Below, piece by piece: positions 38,524 through 46,886 of a stretch of DNA of 57,376 bases. Source of the DNA: Saccharothrix coeruleofusca (lineage in GTDB: Bacteria; Actinomycetota; Actinomycetes; Mycobacteriales; Pseudonocardiaceae); contig NZ_BMRG01000003.1 of assembly GCF_014648515.1 (NCBI RefSeq), forward strand, positions 91,696 to 149,071, in the 5' to 3' direction. The notes under the pieces were generated by a model. That model worked only from the letters and a program-made list of their open reading frames with translations, had not been told where the DNA came from and ran no database searches. A program made the position numbers and the translations under genes. Position 1 is the first letter of the stretch. The number at the start of each line of letters is the position of its first letter.

Positions 38524-39633
38524 TCAGTCGATGGTGAGGCGGGCGTTGGTCTCGGCCACGCGCGGCGACCACCCGGCCAGCTCCACCGCCTCGACCAGGG
38601 TCCGCCGGGCGGCGGCGTTGTCGCCCGAGGCCATCTGCGCCCGCGCGACGGTGGCCAGCGCGTCGGCCCGGCTCAGCCCGCTCTCGCTGGCCGACGCGGC
38701 CTGCCTGGCCAGCTCCTCGGCGCGGGCCGGGTCGCCGCCGAGCAGGGCCAGCTGCGCCAGCGTCCCGGCGAAGCGGTGCGTCGGGTAGCCCAGCTGCAGC
38801 GCGCCCTCGGCGGCCCGCTGGGCGGCGGGCAGGCCGACCTCGGCGGGCACCTGGCCCGCCTCCACCGCGTTGGCCGCCGAGCTGGCCATCTCCGCCATCA
38901 CGAACGCCATGTCCCGCTGGTCCAGTTCGGTGCGCCCGGCCAGCGCGCTGACCGCCCGCAGCGCCTCGGCGTACCGGCCGCGCAGGGTCAGCACGCCGAT
39001 CCGCGAGCCGATCGCCACCAGCAGGTCCGGGTGCTCGCGCAGCAGCTGCTCGGCGACCCGCTCGGCGGTGTCCAGCTCGCCCGCGTTCAGCGCGTCGGAG
39101 ACCTCGTTGACCATCGGCGTGGCCTCCAGCTCGGCCACCGGCCGCCCGGTCAGCCGGGGCAGCGCGAACAGGAACCAGCCGGGGGAGGTGGTGCCCGCGC
39201 CCCGGCGCGGCACCAGCGCGTTGACCAGCACCGCGGTCCCGGCCACGGCGAACCCGCGCCAGAACGGGCCGCCCGGCAGCCAGCTCGCCGCCACCAGCAG
39301 CGCGGTCAGCAGCACCGACACCAGCGCGGTCAGCCACAGCCTGGGCCGCACCGGCGCGCGCACCGACGTCAGGCCCACGGTCATCAGCAGCGGCACCGAC
39401 CGCAGCACCACCCGCCTGCGCGGGCCGTTCCACGTGCGCAGCTCGCCGCCGACGCCGATCACCAGCAGCGACACCCGCACGCGGAACAGCAGCGCGCCGA
39501 GCACCTGGCCCACCTGCAACGCCGTCAGCGCGGCCAGCAGGCCGCACGCGGCCCCGCCGAGCCCGACCGGGAACGAACGCGGCTCCCACACCAGCAGCGC
39601 CACCAGGACCGCCGCCGTCAGCACCTTCCACAC
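38524..39633 (-). CDS. Membrane protein with C-terminal TPR-like helices, unknown function
   Basis: A 369-aa protein with an N-terminal membrane part (VLTAAVLVALLVWEP, FPVGLGGAACGLLAALTALQ, LWLTALVSVLLTALLVAAS, FAVAGTAVLVNALVPR) resembling the site-2-protease-like 'RVSLLVIGVGGELRTWNGP' arrangement but without an HExxH zinc motif. Residues about 180-369 are helical repeats (ALNAGELDTAERVAEQLLRE, LRGRYAEALRAVSALAG, LGGDPARAEELARQAA). A sensory or scaffold role at the membrane is a guess. GTG at 39633 is used. It is convergent with glgP and 21 nt downstream of the rhodanese gene. Confidence 0.75.
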   Translation of the reverse strand: MWKVLTAAVLVALLVWEPRSFPVGLGGAACGLLAALTALQVGQVLGALLFRVRVSLLVIGVGGELRTWNGPRRRVVLRSVPLLMTVGLTSVRAPVRPRLWLTALVSVLLTALLVAASWLPGGPFWRGFAVAGTAVLVNALVPRRGAGTTSPGWFLFALPRLTGRPVAELEATPMVNEVSDALNAGELDTAERVAEQLLREHPDLLVAIGSRIGVLTLRGRYAEALRAVSALAGRTELDQRDMAFVMAEMASSAANAVEAGQVPAEVGLPAAQRAAEGALQLGYPTHRFAGTLAQLALLGGDPARAEELARQAASASESGLSRADALATVARAQMASGDNAAARRTLVEAVELAGWSPRVAETNARLTID

Positions 39634-39654
39634 GGAGCTGGAGACGCTACCGGC

Positions 39655-40044
39655 TCAGGTCACCGGCGTGGTGCCGCCCGCGCGGATCGGCAGGCCCTCG
39701 GCGGCGTACGCGCGGAACCCGCCGTCGAGGTCCGTGGCGTTGCGCAGGCCGATGCGCTGCAGGTCGCGGGCGGCCAGGCTGGAGGCGTAGCCCTCGTTGC
39801 ACAGCACCACCACCGTGGTGTCGGCGGTGAAACCGGGCAGCCGGTGCTCGCCGTGCGGGTCCAGCCGCCACTCCAGCACGATCCGCTCCACCGGGATGGA
39901 GCCGGGGATCTCGCCCTCGGTCACCCGGTTGTGGTGCGGCCGGATGTCCACCAGCAGCGCGTCGCGCAGCTGGGGCACCTCGCGCGGCGCCACCCGCCGC
40001 AGTCCGGCGCGGGCCCGCGCCAGCACCTCGTCCAGAACCGTCAC
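39655..40044 (-). CDS. Rhodanese-like sulfurtransferase
   Basis: A 129-aa single-domain rhodanese. DALLVDIRPHHNRVTEGEIP is the N-terminal CDC25/rhodanese motif, and the active-site Cys lies in VVVLCNEGYASSLAARDLQ, followed by DLDGGFRAYAAEGLPI at the C-terminus. It probably transfers or accepts sulfane sulfur. GTG at 40044 has GGAGGGGCC upstream and overlaps the cysteine dioxygenase stop (GTGA), so the two act together in cysteine/sulfide metabolism. Confidence 0.9.
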   Translation of the reverse strand: MTVLDEVLARARAGLRRVAPREVPQLRDALLVDIRPHHNRVTEGEIPGSIPVERIVLEWRLDPHGEHRLPGFTADTTVVVLCNEGYASSLAARDLQRIGLRNATDLDGGFRAYAAEGLPIRAGGTTPVT

Positions 40045-40619
40045 GGCCCCTCCTGGTCGGCCAGCTCGCGCAGCCGCTCCAGCGGGAGCCGCAGCGCGGG
40101 CAGGGGTGGGATCTCGGCCGGGATGTCGGCCAAGCTCGGGTACTCGCGGGTGGGGACCAGCGGGGGTGAGTAGGCGTGCACGCTGGCCGCGCCGACCCGG
40201 CCGGTGTTGCGCACCCGGTGGGCGTGGCCCGCGCCGAACCCGATGGCCGCGCCGGTCCGCCGCCGGGCGCTGCGGATCGGGCCGCCGGGGTAGCGGTAGT
40301 CCTCGTCGAGGGCGCCGGTGAGCACGGCGAACGAGCCGGACGAGCCGCCGTGGTCGTGCGGCTCGGTGCCCTGGTCGGGCAGCCAGGACAGCAGCCACAG
40401 CTCGACGCCCTCGGTCAGGCCGAGGCGGGCCCACCAGCGCCGGTCGGGGTCGTAGCGCAGGATCTCGTGCAGCGGGGCGGCCAGCTCGCGGGCCACGGTG
40501 GAGGTCAGCTCGCGCAGCTGGCGGGGCGTCCACAGGTCGCGCTCGGGGTGGACCAGGCCGCGCAGCGGCGCGCCGTCCAGCGCGGGGTGCAGGTCGGCGC
40601 GGATGAGGGTGGAGGTCAT
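40041..40619 (-). CDS. Cysteine dioxygenase-family cupin
   Basis: A 192-aa non-haem iron dioxygenase of the cysteine dioxygenase family, oxidising cysteine (or a related thiol) to a sulfinate. The facial triad is visible: two His in GTEPHDHGGSSGSFAVL and a third in GFGAGHAHRVRN. Bacterial CDOs of this length lack the Cys-Tyr cross-link of animal enzymes. ATG at 40619 follows a GGAG at 40633-40630 partly covered by a potential hairpin. Upstream lies a 30-codon leader with cysteine codons, suggesting control by cysteine supply. The rhodanese gene follows in the same operon. Confidence 0.9.
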   Translation of the reverse strand: MTSTLIRADLHPALDGAPLRGLVHPERDLWTPRQLRELTSTVARELAAPLHEILRYDPDRRWWARLGLTEGVELWLLSWLPDQGTEPHDHGGSSGSFAVLTGALDEDYRYPGGPIRSARRRTGAAIGFGAGHAHRVRNTGRVGAASVHAYSPPLVPTREYPSLADIPAEIPPLPALRLPLERLRELADQEGP

Positions 40620-40624
40620 GGTGA

Positions 40625-40663
40625 GATCGCTCCGGATGGCTACTCGGGTTCGGGGTAGCGATC
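40625..40663 (-). promoter_or_regulatory. Candidate attenuation hairpin before the cysteine dioxygenase gene
   Basis: On the minus strand GATCGCT (40663-40657) can pair with AGCGATC (40631-40625) across a 25-nt loop. The 3' arm overlaps part of the GGAG ribosome site (40633-40630), so folding would hide it. The leader peptide ends 46 nt before the 5' arm. Stalled ribosomes on its Cys codons could alter folding. Confidence 0.45.
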
Positions 40664-40708
40664 AAGACGCGACACGGCACTGGGAGGGCGGTGCGCTTCG
40701 GTGCGCTT

Positions 40709-40801
40709 TCAACGGCCGCGTCGCGTCCGGCTACACCCGCACGACGCCACCAGCAGGAGGTCGATCGTCCGGTCGCACCAGGTCAGCAACGGGCGGTTCA
40801 C
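40709..40801 (-). CDS. Cysteine-type leader peptide (30 aa)
   Basis: A short frame reads GTG, 30 codons, TGA. The peptide contains LLTWCDRTIDLLLVASCGC, which resembles the actinobacterial sulfur-gene leader peptides with the pattern L-T-x-R-x-IDL-x-x-V-x-S-x-x-C. It has three Cys codons, two of them near the end (CGC). No Shine-Dalgarno is present, and CACGAT about 7 nt upstream could be a -10 box for leaderless translation. It lies 90 nt before the cysteine dioxygenase start on the same strand. Known leaders of this type make downstream expression respond to cysteine. The 88-bp stretch on its far side to glgX holds nothing recognised. Confidence 0.7.
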   Translation of the reverse strand: MNRPLLTWCDRTIDLLLVASCGCSRTRRGR

Positions 40802-40888
40802 CCCTCGGATCGTGGCACGGCCACCGGCCGCCCGCACTTCCTCCCACCAGCCAGGATTGCCTCCGACCCCGATCCATCCCGGACGGTC

Positions 40889-42997
40889 TCAGCCGGGGAT
40901 GCGCAGCAGGAGCAGGCAGTGGGCGGGCAGGGTCAGGGTGGAGCCGGGCGTGAACGCCCCCGGTGTGGCGGGCGCGCCGTCGGCCGTGGTGGAGTCGATC
41001 ACCGGCTCGTACCGGTGGCCGTACTCCGGCCCCGGCAGCACCACCGGCACCGGGTCCGCACCGGCGTGCAGCAGCAGCAGCCACGAGTCGTCCGAGACCA
41101 GCTCGCCCTCGCGGGTGCGCGACAGGCTGGTCGACCCGTCGACCCACATGCCCAGGAACCGCCTGCCCTCGTCGAACCAGTCGGTCTCGGCCATCTCCTC
41201 GCCGTCGGCCCGGAACCACACCAGGTCCGGCGCGCCGTCCGGGGTGGAGCGCCCCTCGAAGAACTCCGGCTGCCGCAGCGCCGGGCTGGTCGCCCGCAGC
41301 GAGATCACCCGCCGGGCGAACGCCAGCATCGACTCGGCCTCGTCGGACAGCTTCCAGTCCACCCACGACGTCTCGTCGTCCAGGCAGTAGGCGTTGTTGT
41401 TGCCGCCCTGGGTGCGCCACATCTCGTCACCCGCGGTCAGCATCGGGGTTCCGGTGGACAGCAGCAGCGTGGCCAGCAGGTTGCGCGCCTGCCGCGCCCG
41501 CAGCGACAGCACCGCCGGGTCGTCGGTCTCGCCCTCCGCGCCGCAGTTCCACGAGCGGTTGTCGTTGGTGCCGTCGCGGTTGTCCTCGCCGTTGGCCTCG
41601 TTGTGCTTGTCGTTGTAGGACACCAGGTCCCGCAGCGTGAACCCGTCGTGCGCGGTGACGAAGTTGATCGACTGCCACGGCCTGCGCAGGTCGCCCGCGT
41701 ACAGGTCGGAGGACCCGGACAGCCGGTAGGCCAGGTCGCGCACGCCGGTGAAGCCGCGCCAGAAGTCCCGCACGGTGTCGCGGTAGCGGCCGTTCCACTC
41801 CGCCCACTGCACGCCGAAGTCGCCCACCCGGTAGCCGTCGCCGGTGGCGTCCCACGGCTCGGCGATCAGCTTGCACCGGGACAGCACCGGGTCGGAGGTG
41901 ATCGCGGTCAGCAGCGCCGAGGAGCGGTCGAACCAGCCGCCGCCGGGCCTGCCCATGGTGGAGGCCAGGTCGAACCGGAACCCGTCCACGCCCATCTCGG
42001 TGGTCCAGTACCGCAGCGAGTCGGTCACCAGCCGCACCACCTGCGGCGAGCCCGCCTCGGTGGTGTTGCCGCAGCCGGTGATGTCCAGCGTGCCGCCGCC
42101 CGCGATGTGCAGGTAGTAGCCCGGCGCGTCGAAGCCCCGGTAGCACAGCGTGGGGCCGTCCGGGCCGCCCTCGCAGGTGTGGTTGTAGACCACGTCCAGC
42201 ACCACCTCGATGCCCGCCGCGTGCAGCGCGGCCACCATGGTGCGGAACTCCTCGACCTCCTTGCCCGGCTCGGCGGCGTAGTCCGGGTGCGGGGCGAAGT
42301 AGCTCAGCGTCGAGTAGCCCCAGTAGTTGTGCCTGCCGCCGCGGACCAGGGCGGGTTCGTCGATGAAGGCGTGCACCGGCAGCAGCTCCACCGTGGTCAC
42401 GCCCAGCCGCACCAGGTGCTCCACCGCCGCCGGGTGCGCCAGCCCCAGGTAGGTGCCGCGCAGGTGCTCGGGCACGCCGGGGTGCCGCTTGGTGAACCCG
42501 CGCACGTGCAGCTCGTAGATCACCGCCTCCTCGAACGGCACCTCCGGCTTCGCGCCGGTGTCCGGCCCGCCCGGCGAGGTCACCACCGACAGCGGCACCT
42601 TGCCCAGGGTGTCCACCGGCGAGGGCGGGCCCAGCATCGGGTCGTCCAGGTAGCCCAGCGCCGCGTCCAGGTCGGTGACCTTGCCCTCCACCCGCCGCGC
42701 GTACGGGTCGACCAGTAGCTTGGCCGGGTTGCAGCGCAGGCCGCGCGAGGGGTCGTAGGGGCCGTGCACGCGGTAGCCGTAGCGCTGACCGGGGGTCACG
42801 CCGGGGACCAGGCCGTGCCACACGCCGAACGTGCGCTCGGGCAGCTCCACCCGCTCCTCGGAGCCGTCCTCGCCGATCAGGCACACCTCGACCGCCTCGG
42901 CCGGGGGCGCGGACACGGCGAAGCGCACGCCACCGGCTTCCGGGTGCGCGCCCAGCGGGAACGGTCGACCTGCCAGCACCGTGGAGTCGTGAGCCAT
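40889..42997 (-). CDS. glgX: Glycogen debranching enzyme GlgX
   Basis: A 702-aa GH13_11 isoamylase-type enzyme that hydrolyses alpha-1,6 branches of phosphorylase-limit glucan. N-terminal CBM48 (FPLGAHPEAGGVRFAVSAP), then VVLDVVYNHTCEGGPDGPTL, nucleophile Asp in GVDGFRFDLASTMGR, acid Glu in KLIAEPWDATGDGY, and NFVTAHDGFTLRDLVSYNDK. HNEANGEDNRDGTNDN is diagnostic of GlgX/TreX. ATG at 42997 follows AAGGGC. It is monocistronic here, with no treY/treZ nearby (in M. tuberculosis glgX is linked to those). It complements glgP in glucan breakdown. Confidence 0.96.
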   Translation of the reverse strand: MAHDSTVLAGRPFPLGAHPEAGGVRFAVSAPPAEAVEVCLIGEDGSEERVELPERTFGVWHGLVPGVTPGQRYGYRVHGPYDPSRGLRCNPAKLLVDPYARRVEGKVTDLDAALGYLDDPMLGPPSPVDTLGKVPLSVVTSPGGPDTGAKPEVPFEEAVIYELHVRGFTKRHPGVPEHLRGTYLGLAHPAAVEHLVRLGVTTVELLPVHAFIDEPALVRGGRHNYWGYSTLSYFAPHPDYAAEPGKEVEEFRTMVAALHAAGIEVVLDVVYNHTCEGGPDGPTLCYRGFDAPGYYLHIAGGGTLDITGCGNTTEAGSPQVVRLVTDSLRYWTTEMGVDGFRFDLASTMGRPGGGWFDRSSALLTAITSDPVLSRCKLIAEPWDATGDGYRVGDFGVQWAEWNGRYRDTVRDFWRGFTGVRDLAYRLSGSSDLYAGDLRRPWQSINFVTAHDGFTLRDLVSYNDKHNEANGEDNRDGTNDNRSWNCGAEGETDDPAVLSLRARQARNLLATLLLSTGTPMLTAGDEMWRTQGGNNNAYCLDDETSWVDWKLSDEAESMLAFARRVISLRATSPALRQPEFFEGRSTPDGAPDLVWFRADGEEMAETDWFDEGRRFLGMWVDGSTSLSRTREGELVSDDSWLLLLHAGADPVPVVLPGPEYGHRYEPVIDSTTADGAPATPGAFTPGSTLTLPAHCLLLLRIPG

Positions 42998-43110
42998 GCC
43001 CTTGATCCTGGCAGGGGTGACCGACGCGCACAGCGCCGCGCGGCCCGCGCGGCGGACGTGTTCCCCGACACCTGCCCCGCCGTCCCCGGTCTCCGGGCGG
43101 GTCGGAAACA

Positions 43111-43965
43111 ATGGCCCTCGTCGTGGCGTCGACGGGGCGAGGCAGGGCAGGCGTGGAAAACGAGGATCTGGTCATCCACATGCAGGGTGTGTCCGTTCGA
43201 CGTGGCCGGACCACCCTGGTCGGGGACGTCGACTGGGACGTGGAGCTGGACGAGCGCTGGGTGGTGCTGGGCCCCAACGGCGCGGGCAAGACGACCCTGC
43301 TGCGCCTGGCGGGCGCCGAGCTGCACCCGACCAAGGGCAGGGTGTCGCTGCTGGGCGAGCGCATCGGCCGCACCGACGTGTTCGAGCTGCGCCCGCGCAT
43401 CGGGCTGTCCTCGGCGGCGCTGGCGGGCCGCATCCCGGCCGACGAGAAGGTCGTGGACGTGGTGGTCAGCGCCGGGTACGCGGTGCTGGGCCGCTGGCGC
43501 GAGGAGTACGACAAGCTCGACACCGGCCGGGCCAGGGAGCTGCTGGGCGCGCTGGGCGTCGAGCACCTGGCCGACCGCGCCTACGGCACGCTGTCCGAGG
43601 GCGAGCGCAAGCGCACCCTGATCGCCAGGGCGCTGATGACCGACCCGGAGCTGCTGCTGCTCGACGAGCCCGCGGCCGGGCTGGACCTGGGCGGCCGGGA
43701 GGACCTGGTGGCGCGGCTGTCGCAGCTGGCGCTGGACCCGGACGCGCCCGCGATGGTGCTGGTCACCCACCACGTGGAGGAGATCCCGCCGGGCTTCACC
43801 CACGCGCTGCTGCTGCGCGAGGGCGGTGTGGTCGCGCAGGGCCTGCTCGACGACGTGCTCACCGAGGACAACCTGTCCAAGACGTTCAACCAGCCGCTGG
43901 AGCTGACCCGGTCGGGTGAGCGCTACTTCGCCCGCCGCAAGGACGGCGCCGCCCCTACCCAGTAG
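43111..43965 (+). CDS. ABC ATPase (YlmA-like, stand-alone)
   Basis: A 284-aa ATPase with Walker A GPNGAGKTT, Walker B ELLLLDEPAAGLD, H-loop VTHHVEEIPPGFTH and an atypical signature LSEGERKRTLIARALM. The HVEEIPPGFTHALLLREG segment is typical of stand-alone YlmA-like proteins; no permease is adjacent. It matches Rv3041c in position upstream of echA17. ATG at 43111 may be leaderless; GTG at 43153 is the alternative. Its stop overlaps a TACY-N4-RGTA site that precedes the enoyl-CoA hydratase. Function unknown. Confidence 0.85.
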   Translation: MALVVASTGRGRAGVENEDLVIHMQGVSVRRGRTTLVGDVDWDVELDERWVVLGPNGAGKTTLLRLAGAELHPTKGRVSLLGERIGRTDVFELRPRIGLSSAALAGRIPADEKVVDVVVSAGYAVLGRWREEYDKLDTGRARELLGALGVEHLADRAYGTLSEGERKRTLIARALMTDPELLLLDEPAAGLDLGGREDLVARLSQLALDPDAPAMVLVTHHVEEIPPGFTHALLLREGGVVAQGLLDDVLTEDNLSKTFNQPLELTRSGERYFARRKDGAAPTQ

Positions 43966-43967
43966 TA
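43956..43967. promoter_or_regulatory. Candidate operator before echA
   Basis: TACCCAGTAGTA fits the TACY-N4-RGTA pattern. It overlaps the stop codon of the ABC ATPase gene and lies 39 nt before the echA start. Arms are only TAC/GTA with partial extension, so this is the weakest member of the set. Confidence 0.35.
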
Positions 43968-44006
43968 ACCTGCGGGGCGCACCGCCCGAGAGGTCGAGGA
44001 GGACCC

Positions 44007-44786
44007 GTGGCCGAGTTCGTGGGGCTGGAAGTCGAGGACGGCATCGGCACCATCCGGCTGGACCGCCCGCCGATGAACGCGCTCAACCGGCAGGTCCAGG
44101 AGGAGATCCGGGCCGCCGCCCAGGAGGCGGCCCAGCGCGACGACGTGCGCGCCGTGATCGTCTACGGCGGGCCGAAGGTGTTCGCCGCGGGCGCGGACAT
44201 CAAGGAGATGGCCGAGCTGTCCTACGCCGAGATGGCCGCCCGCGCGGGCGCGTTCAGCTCGGCGCTGCGCGCGGTCGAGGAGATCCCGAAGCCGACCGTC
44301 GCCGCGATCACCGGCTACGCCCTGGGCGGCGGGTTCGAGCTGGCGCTGTGCGCGGACCGGCGCATCGCGGGCGACAACGCCAAGGTCGGCCAGCCGGAGG
44401 TGCTGCTCGGCGTCATCCCCGGCATGGGCGGCACGCAGCGGCTGCCCCGGCTGATCGGCCCGAGCCGGGCCAAGGACCTGATCTACACCGGCCGGTTCGT
44501 CGGCGCCGAGGAGGCGCTGCGCATCGGCATGGTGGACGAGGTCGTCGCCCCCGACGACGTGTACGCGGCCGCCAAGCGCTGGGCGGGCCAGTTCGTCAAC
44601 GGCCCGGCGCGCGCCTACGCCGCCGCCAAGGCCGCCATCGACGGCGGGCTGGACACCGACCTGGGCAGCGGGCTGAAGCTGGAGAGCCACCTGTTCGCGG
44701 CGATGTTCGCCACCGAGGACCAGAAGGCGGGCATGAAGTCGTTCATCGAGAACGGTCCGGGGAAGGCGCAGTTCAGTGGAAAGTGA
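44007..44786 (+). CDS. Enoyl-CoA hydratase
   Basis: A 259-aa crotonase-fold enzyme hydrating trans-2-enoyl-CoA. The oxyanion hole motifs are VFAAGADIKEMAEL and ITGYALGGGFELALCADRR; the catalytic Glu pair is expected in GGGFELALCADRR and KVGQPEVLLGVIPGMGGTQRL. GTG at 44007 follows GAGGAGGA. It occupies the place of echA17 (Rv3039c) next to the ABC ATPase and the methyltransferase. The following gene overlaps it by 11 bp, so the two are cotranscribed. Confidence 0.94.
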   Translation: MAEFVGLEVEDGIGTIRLDRPPMNALNRQVQEEIRAAAQEAAQRDDVRAVIVYGGPKVFAAGADIKEMAELSYAEMAARAGAFSSALRAVEEIPKPTVAAITGYALGGGFELALCADRRIAGDNAKVGQPEVLLGVIPGMGGTQRLPRLIGPSRAKDLIYTGRFVGAEEALRIGMVDEVVAPDDVYAAAKRWAGQFVNGPARAYAAAKAAIDGGLDTDLGSGLKLESHLFAAMFATEDQKAGMKSFIENGPGKAQFSGK

Positions 44787-45732
44787 CCCCAAGCCGCATC
44801 CGCACGCCACCGCCGAGGAGGTCCAGGCGGCCTACGCCGACCCCAAGCTCGCCAACGTGCTCTACCACGACTGGGAAGCGGGCACGTACGACGAGAAGTG
44901 GTCGATCTCCTACGACGAGCGCTGCATCACCTACGCCACGGACCGCTTCCGCGCCGTCTCCGGCGGCGTCGGCCCCTACCGGCACGCCCTGGAACTCGGC
45001 TGCGGCACCGGGTTCTTCCTGCTCAACCTGATGCAGGGCGGCGTCATCGAGAAGGGCTCGGTCACCGACCTCTCGCCGGGCATGGTCGAGGTGGCCCTGC
45101 GCAACGCGGAGAACCTGGGCCTGCCGGTGGACGGCCGGGTCGCCGACGCCGAGCGCATCCCCTACGACGACGACACCTTCGACCTGGTCGTCGGGCACGC
45201 GGTGCTGCACCACATCCCGGACGTGCCCGCCGCGATGCGCGAGGTGCTGCGGGTGCTCAAGCCGGGCGGCCGGTTCGTCTTCGCGGGCGACCCGACCAAC
45301 ATCGGCAACTTCTACGCCCGCAAGCTCGGCCAGCTCACCTGGTGGCTGACCACCAACGTGACCAAGCAGGTGCCCGCGCTGAACTCGTGGCGGCGTCCGC
45401 AGGCCGAGCTGGACGAGTCCTCCCGCGCCGCGGCCCTGGAGGCCGTGGTGGACCTGCACACCTTCGACCCGTCGGAGCTGGAGCGCACCGCGCGCGGCGC
45501 GGGCGCGGTCGAGGTGCGCGCGGTGACCGAGGAGCTGTCGGCGGCGCTGTTCGGCTGGCCGGTGCGCACCTTCGAGGCCGCGGTGCCCAGGGAGAAGCTG
45601 GGCTTCGGCTGGGCGATGTTCGCCTACCGGACCTGGCAGCGGCTGTCCTGGCTGGACGAGAACGTGCTGGCCAAGGTGCTGCCCAGAGAGGTCTTCTACA
45701 ACGTGTCGGTGACCGGCCGCAAGCCGCTGTAG
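44776..45732 (+). CDS. Class I SAM-dependent methyltransferase (Rv3038c-like)
   Basis: A 318-aa methyltransferase with motif I ALELGCGTGFFLLNLM (about residues 72-87), motif II VTDLSPGMVEVAL, motif III DDTFDLVVGHAVLHHIPD and LRVLKPGGRFVFAG. A hydrophobic tail region (MFAYRTWQRLSWLDENVL) resembles proteins acting on lipid or polysaccharide. GTG at 44776 overlaps echA by 11 bp. By position it corresponds to Rv3038c in the region of the mycobacterial MGLP locus. The acceptor is unknown. Confidence 0.88.
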   Translation: MESDPKPHPHATAEEVQAAYADPKLANVLYHDWEAGTYDEKWSISYDERCITYATDRFRAVSGGVGPYRHALELGCGTGFFLLNLMQGGVIEKGSVTDLSPGMVEVALRNAENLGLPVDGRVADAERIPYDDDTFDLVVGHAVLHHIPDVPAAMREVLRVLKPGGRFVFAGDPTNIGNFYARKLGQLTWWLTTNVTKQVPALNSWRRPQAELDESSRAAALEAVVDLHTFDPSELERTARGAGAVEVRAVTEELSAALFGWPVRTFEAAVPREKLGFGWAMFAYRTWQRLSWLDENVLAKVLPREVFYNVSVTGRKPL

Positions 45733-46886
45733 TGGGCTACGGCTTCAGCCTCGACGACGTGGCGTACCTGCGTTCCGACGCCGGGTGCGCCGCGCTGTCG
45801 GCGCTGGCGGACCTGCCGCTGACGCCCGAGTCCCGGCTGGCGGACGTGGCCGCCGCCCGCCGGGTCGCCCCGGACCACTTCGCGGCGGTGCTGGAAACCC
45901 TGCTGCTGCGCCGAAAAGCCATGTCCAAAGTGGATTTCGCGGACGGGCTGTTCACCGACGAGGCGCTCCAGCAGGCGACCGCCGCCGAGGTGGCGCGGCA
46001 CCGGGCGGCCCGGTTCGCGGGCCGCGTCGTGCACGACGTGACGTGCTCGATCGGCGCGGACCTGGCCGCGCTGCCCGAGGGTTCCCTCGGCTCGGACCTC
46101 GACCCGGTGCGGCTGGCCATGGCCCGGCACAACCTCGGCCCGGACAAGGTGCTGCTGCGCGCCGACGCGCTGCGCCCCGTCTCGCGCGGCACAGCCGTGC
46201 TGGCCGACCCGGCCCGCCGCGACTCGGCGGGCCGCCGCACGTGGCGGCCGGAGGACTTCGCGCCCCCGCTGGACGAGCTGGCCGCCGCCTACCGGGGCCG
46301 CGACCTGGCGGTGAAGTGCGCGCCGGGCGTGGACTTCGCCGTCGCGCCGTGGGCGGACGAGGTGGAGCTGGTGTCGCTGGACGGGCAGGTGCGCGAGGCG
46401 TGCCTGTGGACCGGCGGCCTGGCCACGCCGGGGGTGTCCCGCCGCGCCACGGTGCTGCGCTCGGGGGCCCCGGCGTGGACCATCACCGACGCCGAGCCCG
46501 ACGACTGCCCGGTGACGCCGCCTGGGGAGTGGCTGGTGGACCCGGACGGCGCGGTGGTGCGGGCCGGTCTGGTGCGCCACTACGCGGCCCGGTTCGGCCT
46601 GGCCCAGCTCGACGAGCGGATCGCCTACCTGACCGGCCCCGAGCCCCCGCCGGGCGTGCGCGCGTTCCGGGTGGTGGAGCACGGGCACTACACCGAGAAG
46701 GCGCTGCGGTCCGTGCTGCGCGCGCACGACGTGGGCAGGCTGGAGATCCTGGTGCGCGGCCTGGACGTCGACCCGAACGCGCTGCGCCGCAGGCTCAAGC
46801 CGTCCGGCTCCGCCGAGGCGACCGTGGCCCTGACCCGCGTCGGCAGGCGCCCCGTCTACCTGCTCACCCACGCCGAGCGCACCTAG
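45732..46886 (+). CDS. THUMP-like-domain methyltransferase (Rv3037c-like)
   Basis: A 384-aa protein with a class I methyltransferase core (VHDVTCSIGADLAALPEGSL, GSDLDPVRLAMARHNLG, GTAVLADPARRDSAGRR) and a C-terminal THUMP-like region (FRVVEHGHYTEKALRSVLRA, RLEILVRGLDVDPNALRRRL). Motif I is modified (TCSIGAD rather than GxGxG), so the sugar/RNA acceptor or even the SAM dependence should be treated with care. GTG at 45732 overlaps the previous stop by 1 nt (TAGTG). It matches Rv3037c, which has been proposed to act in MGLP methylation. Confidence 0.85.
   Translation: MGYGFSLDDVAYLRSDAGCAALSALADLPLTPESRLADVAAARRVAPDHFAAVLETLLLRRKAMSKVDFADGLFTDEALQQATAAEVARHRAARFAGRVVHDVTCSIGADLAALPEGSLGSDLDPVRLAMARHNLGPDKVLLRADALRPVSRGTAVLADPARRDSAGRRTWRPEDFAPPLDELAAAYRGRDLAVKCAPGVDFAVAPWADEVELVSLDGQVREACLWTGGLATPGVSRRATVLRSGAPAWTITDAEPDDCPVTPPGEWLVDPDGAVVRAGLVRHYAARFGLAQLDERIAYLTGPEPPPGVRAFRVVEHGHYTEKALRSVLRAHDVGRLEILVRGLDVDPNALRRRLKPSGSAEATVALTRVGRRPVYLLTHAERT

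Noticed and set aside
38524-39633. Site-2 protease assignment for the membrane/TPR protein
   Set aside because: The N-terminal membrane layout is reminiscent of that family, but there is no HExxH or other zinc-ligand motif, so no protease call was made.
40620-40680. Alternative upstream start for the cysteine dioxygenase region at ATG 40680
   Set aside because: That frame reads out of phase through the dioxygenase and rhodanese genes as low-complexity sequence; the HDH-bearing frame is the real one.
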